Source: Fretibacter sp964410285 (GTDB lineage Bacteria; Pseudomonadota; Alphaproteobacteria; Caulobacterales; Maricaulaceae). Taken from it: a stretch of DNA of 64,000 nucleotides. A program made the translations under genes and the position numbers. This document shows positions 60,328 to 64,000 of the stretch, one piece after another (the stretch's first letter is position 1; each line of letters starts with the position of its first letter). Location of the stretch: assembly GCA_964410285.1 (NCBI GenBank), contig CAYPFR010000003.1:199434-263433 (forward strand), given 5' to 3'. The notes below the pieces were generated by a model. That model did no database searches, was not told where the DNA came from, and worked only from the letters and a program-made list of their open reading frames with translations.

Positions 60328-61923
60328 CTAATCATATTTGATCCGGCCTTTCTCACCGTAATTATTTTGCAAGACCCGCGTCGCCAACGGACCAAAGCCC
60401 GTCCACATGTCTTCATTGACCTTATCGGCAGGTATCACGACATCTGCGTAATCCAGAGGCGCGCGCCAACCGGGGTGAGGCTGAATTTTCACAGTCTGCC
60501 CGCCCACAGGATGCAGCGCAAGGCGCTTGTCGAGAATCGTCTGCAACCTCAAAACCTGTTCTTGGTTAGAGGATGCGAGATCATTTTCCTCGTTCGGGTC
60601 TTCCCAGACATTGAATAGAAAGGTCTCGACGGCCGTTTCGCGGCGCTGATGATCCACGGACTGCACGAGCTTCCACGGGCCGTCCAATACCGCATAGCGG
60701 AATTTGTTGTACTCAGGAACATTGGAGGTGAAAACCAGTGGATCTCCGCGGTCTTTATTTCCGCGTCCAAGGACTGCATCCCAGCGGTCAATCCCATCAA
60801 TCTTTTTGCTCCATCCGCCTGCAACCCCTGCTGCGCGCGTAAGAGTAGGCAGCATATCTAGCACAGAAATCACATTCTCATTGACTGTATTGGCCGGAAT
60901 AACGTCGGGCCAGCGCATAACAGAGGCCACGCGAATACCCCCTTCAAAGGTCTCAAGCTTTCCGCCGCGCAGCGGCGTATTCACACCGCCAAAATTATAG
61001 AACCCACCATTGTCGGTGAAGAACAAAACAAGTGTGTTCTCAGCAATCCCTTGCGCGTCAAGCTCATCGAGGATCGCGCCAATCGCTTGATCCATGGAGT
61101 CCACCATAGCGGCATAGGTTTTCATGGGCGCGCGGGGGCTATCTATGCGGCTGCTATATTTGGCGAGGTCGTCTTCTTTGGCCTCCATCGGCGAATGCGG
61201 CGCAAGAAAAGGCACATACAGAAAGAAGGGTTTCTCGGGGCTACGAATGTCGCGCAAATAGCGCACAGCCTGATTACCGTGCACGTCTGTGGCATACTCC
61301 CCCTCGTGATTGACGATTTTCCCATTTTCTTGGAAGTCATGCCCGCCTGCCATCTTATGATCAAAATAGGTCACGTCAGTATTGAAGTGGCCGTAAAAAT
61401 GATCAAATCCGCGCGCATTGGGCGTATGCTGCTCTATGGTATGGCCGAGATGCCATTTTCCGATCATGGCCGTATCATAGCCTGCGGCGCGAAAGCTCTC
61501 GGGCATAAAATGCTCCTCAGGGGAGACGCCGCCATTATCCCACGCCATCAGAACGGCATGGGCCACCCCAAGCTTGATTGGGTCACGACCCGTCATAAGC
61601 GCGGCGCGGGTTGGCGTACAAAAGGGAGTGGCGTAAAACCGCTCAAGGCGCATGCCTTCATTGGCGAGGCGGTCAATATTTGGCGTTTGTATATCACTGC
61701 CGTGATAACCCACATCCGCCCAGCCAAGATCATCAGCCAGAATAATCACGACATTTGGCGGCGGGGCATCCGATGGACGGGACTTCACTAAGGCGGCAAT
61801 ATTTGCTGTCTCGGCCTGTGAAAATTCATATTGCGTTGAAGGCGATGTGCGGGTCTTAAGAAACATAAATATCGCGCCGAGCAAAACCAGCGCCGCAATC
61901 ACCCAGCCAAGACGTCTTATCAT
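60328..61923 (-). CDS. Formylglycine-type sulfatase, membrane-anchored
   Basis: This 531-residue type I sulfatase has the formylglycine motif CTPTR at C102-R106 (TPFCTPTRAALMTGRDP), DDLGWADVGYHGSDIQTPNI and GKWHLGHTIEQHTPNARGFD. An N-terminal helix (residues 5-22, with no clear cleavage site) anchors it to the inner membrane facing the periplasm. It is clearly a paralogue of the 55-kb sulfatase, with similar motif context throughout. ATG overlaps the stop of the small protein gene by four bases, so translation is coupled. It is in an operon with the KstD-type dehydrogenase. Confidence 0.94.
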   Translation of the reverse strand: MIRRLGWVIAALVLLGAIFMFLKTRTSPSTQYEFSQAETANIAALVKSRPSDAPPPNVVIILADDLGWADVGYHGSDIQTPNIDRLANEGMRLERFYATPFCTPTRAALMTGRDPIKLGVAHAVLMAWDNGGVSPEEHFMPESFRAAGYDTAMIGKWHLGHTIEQHTPNARGFDHFYGHFNTDVTYFDHKMAGGHDFQENGKIVNHEGEYATDVHGNQAVRYLRDIRSPEKPFFLYVPFLAPHSPMEAKEDDLAKYSSRIDSPRAPMKTYAAMVDSMDQAIGAILDELDAQGIAENTLVLFFTDNGGFYNFGGVNTPLRGGKLETFEGGIRVASVMRWPDVIPANTVNENVISVLDMLPTLTRAAGVAGGWSKKIDGIDRWDAVLGRGNKDRGDPLVFTSNVPEYNKFRYAVLDGPWKLVQSVDHQRRETAVETFLFNVWEDPNEENDLASSNQEQVLRLQTILDKRLALHPVGGQTVKIQPHPGWRAPLDYADVVIPADKVNEDMWTGFGPLATRVLQNNYGEKGRIKYD

Positions 61924-62213
61924 GCGCGGGCTCCGTTAACAGACGAATTCCCAAACATTCCCAGTTTCACATTTCCGCTGAGACTATCGCCGTCCGCCTC
62001 AAGGTCAAATTCCAGCGTGATCGGCATGGGTGACGTTAAATCGATTTCAAACTTGGCACGGCCGTCCTCAATCCTGCCGTTTTTAATGGGTGTGCTCTCT
62101 CCGTCCGCAAGCGACTCCCCGCTCAGCCCGCCCTCCTCAGTGAGGTTTAAAACCGCTTCGCGATCCCCCATTGGCGTTTTCATAACGATGTTCCAGCGGC
62201 CTGCGTAAGTCAT
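61920..62213 (-). CDS. Small beta-rich conserved protein
   Basis: This 97-residue protein consists of alternating short strands (GRWNIVMKTPMGDREAVLNL, GESTPIKNGRIEDGRAKFEI, PMPITLEFDLEADGDSLSGN). It has no signal peptide or cysteines. The pattern suggests a small beta-barrel (lipocalin-like half). Similar small proteins, as I recall, accompany dehydrogenase and sulfatase genes in actinobacterial and proteobacterial degraders; the function is unknown. AGGAGA precedes the ATG. It overlaps the sulfatase by four bases and follows the dehydrogenase by 37 bases. Confidence 0.8.
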   Translation of the reverse strand: MTYAGRWNIVMKTPMGDREAVLNLTEEGGLSGESLADGESTPIKNGRIEDGRAKFEIDLTSPMPITLEFDLEADGDSLSGNVKLGMFGNSSVNGARA

Positions 62214-62250
62214 AATATCTCCTGTTTTGCTCTAACGCCTCGCGGCGAGA

Positions 62251-63915
62251 TTATTGATTAGTTTGCATAGCGTGTTTGGCCGCCACAAACCCGAATGTCA
62301 TAGCAGGCCCAATCGTCGAGCCCGCACCGGGATAGGTGTGCCCCATGACTGACGACGCGCAATTCCCGATCGCATAAAGACCGGAAATTACCTTACCCTT
62401 TTTATCGAGGGCCTGAGCCTGCGCATTCACATCGATGCCGCCCTTTGTACCGATGTCGCCCGGGCGAATAGGAAAAGCATAAAATGGCGGCGTTGCCAAC
62501 GGCCCCATACAAGGATTTGGCGTGACAGTCTGGTCCCCGTAATGACGATCATAGGCGTTGCCGCCTTTATCGAAATCCTCGTCAATGCCGCTTTCGGAAA
62601 ACCGCGTCACGCGGCGTGCCGTCTCAACGAGGCCTCGGGCATCTACGCCCATTTGCGCGGCAAGCTCCTCTAAGGTGCTGGCCTTTCTCACAACGGATTT
62701 TATGGAGTCATGCCATTTACTGTCGGGAAAAACAGAGGCCGGATAAAGCGGCCCAATGGCATATTTCTTACGCGCAGCCCTATCAAAGACAATCCAGCTC
62801 GAGAGCGGATGGGCCTGCAATTGGCGCCCAACCTCATCATAGCTCGCCCCTTCGTTCAGGTAGCGCTCTCCCTTTTCATTGACGATATAAACGCCGGGCA
62901 ATGCCCGCTCGGCAAATAAAATACTTGCGCGGTCAGCCCCGGGCAAGCGAACCGATGGCCCCCACCACGCACCGTTCATCAGAGTCAAATTCGCGCCAAT
63001 ATCGGCAGCAGCGACATGGCCATCACCGGTATTTTGGCCGGGCGTCGCGGACCACTCCGTTTCAGTCGGCGCAGGTAGGTATTTTTTCCGCATTTTGGGA
63101 TTATGTTCAAACCCTCCGGCAGCCATGATGACGCCGCGCCGCGCCTTGATTAGAACATCCACACCCTCTTGGGTCACGACCGCGCCTGTCACCGCACCGT
63201 CCTTTTGCACAAGCGATTTCAGCGGGCTGCTGCGCCAGACTGGAACCCCAAGATCAATCAGCGTTTTTAAGCACATGCCAACAAGCGCATTACCCGCTGT
63301 GAGGCGGCGGTGACGCTTGGTTTTTCGGCGCATCCTAAAATCAAGCTTATAAGCAATCGCTTGTTTAGCAATAATCCATTGCCAGCCGCGCGCCTTGGAA
63401 ATGATCTTTTGGGCTTCGGGGATGGTAATGGTGAAGCCGCCAAAAACTGTCTGGGGGTGGGGTTTCCTTACATTCATAAACTCATCGCCCAGCTTGGCTG
63501 CATCCATCGGGACAGGGTCGAGTGTGCGCCAACCGTCCTTGCCGCCCGGCTTATCGGGGAAGTAATCGGCATAGGGGGTTGAGATATATTTCACCCCGCC
63601 CTTTTCTTCCATATATTTGAGCATTTGGGGGGCGTTTTCGACATAGGCTTTTAAGCGGTCCTCGGCAACGTCTGCCCCGATACAGGCTTTAAGATATGTC
63701 AGCGCCGCCTCGGGCGTATCGCTCTTGCCATGTTTCTTCATCAGATGATTACAGGGTATCCAAATGCCTCCGCCAGAGGTGGCCGAGGTTCCGCCGTATT
63801 GATCGCTTTTTTCAACAACCAGAACATCGGCCCCGTGATGGGCTGCGGTAATGGCGGCGGTCAGCCCGCCCGCTCCGGAGCCCACAACCAGCACATCGAC
63901 GTGTTTCTCTTGCAT
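62251..63915 (-). CDS. FAD-dependent 3-ketosteroid delta1-dehydrogenase-like protein
   Basis: This flavoprotein of 554 residues has an N-terminal FAD fold (VLVVGSGAGGLTAAITAA, DVLVVEKSDQYGGTSATSGG). A substrate domain follows, and the C-terminal HTYPGAGSTIGPAMTFGFVA ends it. The Y-P-G-x-G motif (Y528, G532 here) corresponds to the catalytic pair of characterised KstDs. FPIRPGDIGTKGGIDVNA is also typical. It would introduce the C1-C2 double bond, a prerequisite with 9-alpha-hydroxylation for ring B opening. Related enzymes act on other substrates, so the steroid specificity is inferred from context (Rieske, HsdA-like SDR). Confidence 0.88.
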   Translation of the reverse strand: MQEKHVDVLVVGSGAGGLTAAITAAHHGADVLVVEKSDQYGGTSATSGGGIWIPCNHLMKKHGKSDTPEAALTYLKACIGADVAEDRLKAYVENAPQMLKYMEEKGGVKYISTPYADYFPDKPGGKDGWRTLDPVPMDAAKLGDEFMNVRKPHPQTVFGGFTITIPEAQKIISKARGWQWIIAKQAIAYKLDFRMRRKTKRHRRLTAGNALVGMCLKTLIDLGVPVWRSSPLKSLVQKDGAVTGAVVTQEGVDVLIKARRGVIMAAGGFEHNPKMRKKYLPAPTETEWSATPGQNTGDGHVAAADIGANLTLMNGAWWGPSVRLPGADRASILFAERALPGVYIVNEKGERYLNEGASYDEVGRQLQAHPLSSWIVFDRAARKKYAIGPLYPASVFPDSKWHDSIKSVVRKASTLEELAAQMGVDARGLVETARRVTRFSESGIDEDFDKGGNAYDRHYGDQTVTPNPCMGPLATPPFYAFPIRPGDIGTKGGIDVNAQAQALDKKGKVISGLYAIGNCASSVMGHTYPGAGSTIGPAMTFGFVAAKHAMQTNQ

Positions 63916-63944
63916 ATGAATTGCCTTTTTTGGGGCCGCGGGAT

Positions 63945-64000
63945 CTAGACGAACATGTCTGTATTATCGGCGCCGAGGTGTATGGCACCGAGGTTACGGG
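63945..64000 (-). CDS. C-terminus of a gene continuing past the right edge
   Basis: On the minus strand an open frame enters from the window edge, reads RNLGAIHLGADNTDMFV and stops at TAG (63947-63945), 29 bases before the KstD-like ATG. The spacing fits the upstream gene of the same operon. Only 17 complete residues are visible, so no family can be named. Confidence 0.4.
   Translation of the reverse strand, partial: RNLGAIHLGADNTDMFV

Noticed and set aside
63948..64000. AGACGAACATGTCT dyad near the right edge as an operator
   Set aside because: It overlaps the end of the partial gene and its stop codon, and no second copy is present in the window.

Overview
The window reads as a chromosomal segment of an aerobic, Gram-negative alphaproteobacterium of moderate GC, most likely a marine or aquatic Hyphomonadaceae/Maricaulales/Caulobacterales-type organism. 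This is inferred from gene content, not from a marker gene: a ctaC-ctaD-ctaB-small ORF-ctaG-ctaE-surf1 oxidase operon, YqgE, alphaproteobacterial-type GshA, YcgN, DUF4112, PutA and several TonB-dependent receptors. There are no rRNA or tRNA genes, insertion sequences, phage genes or CRISPR arrays.

Region 1 (1-43 kb) is mostly housekeeping. It opens with a partial PaiB-like gene and gcvH/gcvT behind a tandem glycine riboswitch. Then come a small Gln/Pro-rich ORF, argS with a lipoprotein, ispH-rnhA, an unusual ribbon-helix-helix/membrane protein, a peroxiredoxin-QmcA-NfeD set, yqgE, a RimJ-type acetyltransferase and the cytochrome aa3 operon (11.0-17.3 kb, minus strand). After that lie tldD, a DUF937 gene, a POT peptide transporter divergent from a TonB-dependent receptor, gshA, ycgN, a class A penicillin-binding protein, two secreted PAN-domain proteins, a small membrane protein, an LpxO-like hydroxylase, acs and a DUF4112 gene. 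A cobalamin riboswitch with btuB-btuF-btuC-btuD (34.1-39.0 kb) and a 1240-residue putA with a strong terminator close this part.

Region 2 (43.2-64 kb, continuing past the right edge) is an accessory catabolic island that looks dedicated to a sulfated steroid or steroid-like terpenoid. It contains a KstD-type FAD dehydrogenase, a Rieske oxygenase of KshA/DAF-36 type, an SDR very like Comamonas 3-alpha-hydroxysteroid dehydrogenase, two more SDRs, an acyl-CoA synthetase, a crotonase, an amidohydrolase-fold protein without the usual metal ligands, an alpha/beta hydrolase and an MFS transporter. It also has two formylglycine-type sulfatases, an SdsA-like metallo-beta-lactamase alkylsulfatase, a sulfotransferase and a BAHD-like acyltransferase, which is rare in bacteria. 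A plausible logic is: remove sulfate (one membrane-anchored sulfatase, one lipoprotein sulfatase, one membrane-anchored alkylsulfatase), import, oxidise the 3-hydroxyl, desaturate and 9-alpha-hydroxylate the ring, and degrade the side chain as CoA esters. Substrate and pathway are inference.

Two shared promoter elements tie the island together. The divergent promoters at 49.6 kb and 56.7 kb both carry TACGCA-N(32/33)-TGCGTA-N18-TACGCA. The promoters of the alpha/beta hydrolase (52.8 kb) and the sulfotransferase (59.0 kb) share an element of about 24 bp centred on GAAYGCCRTTC. No regulator gene for either is in the window.
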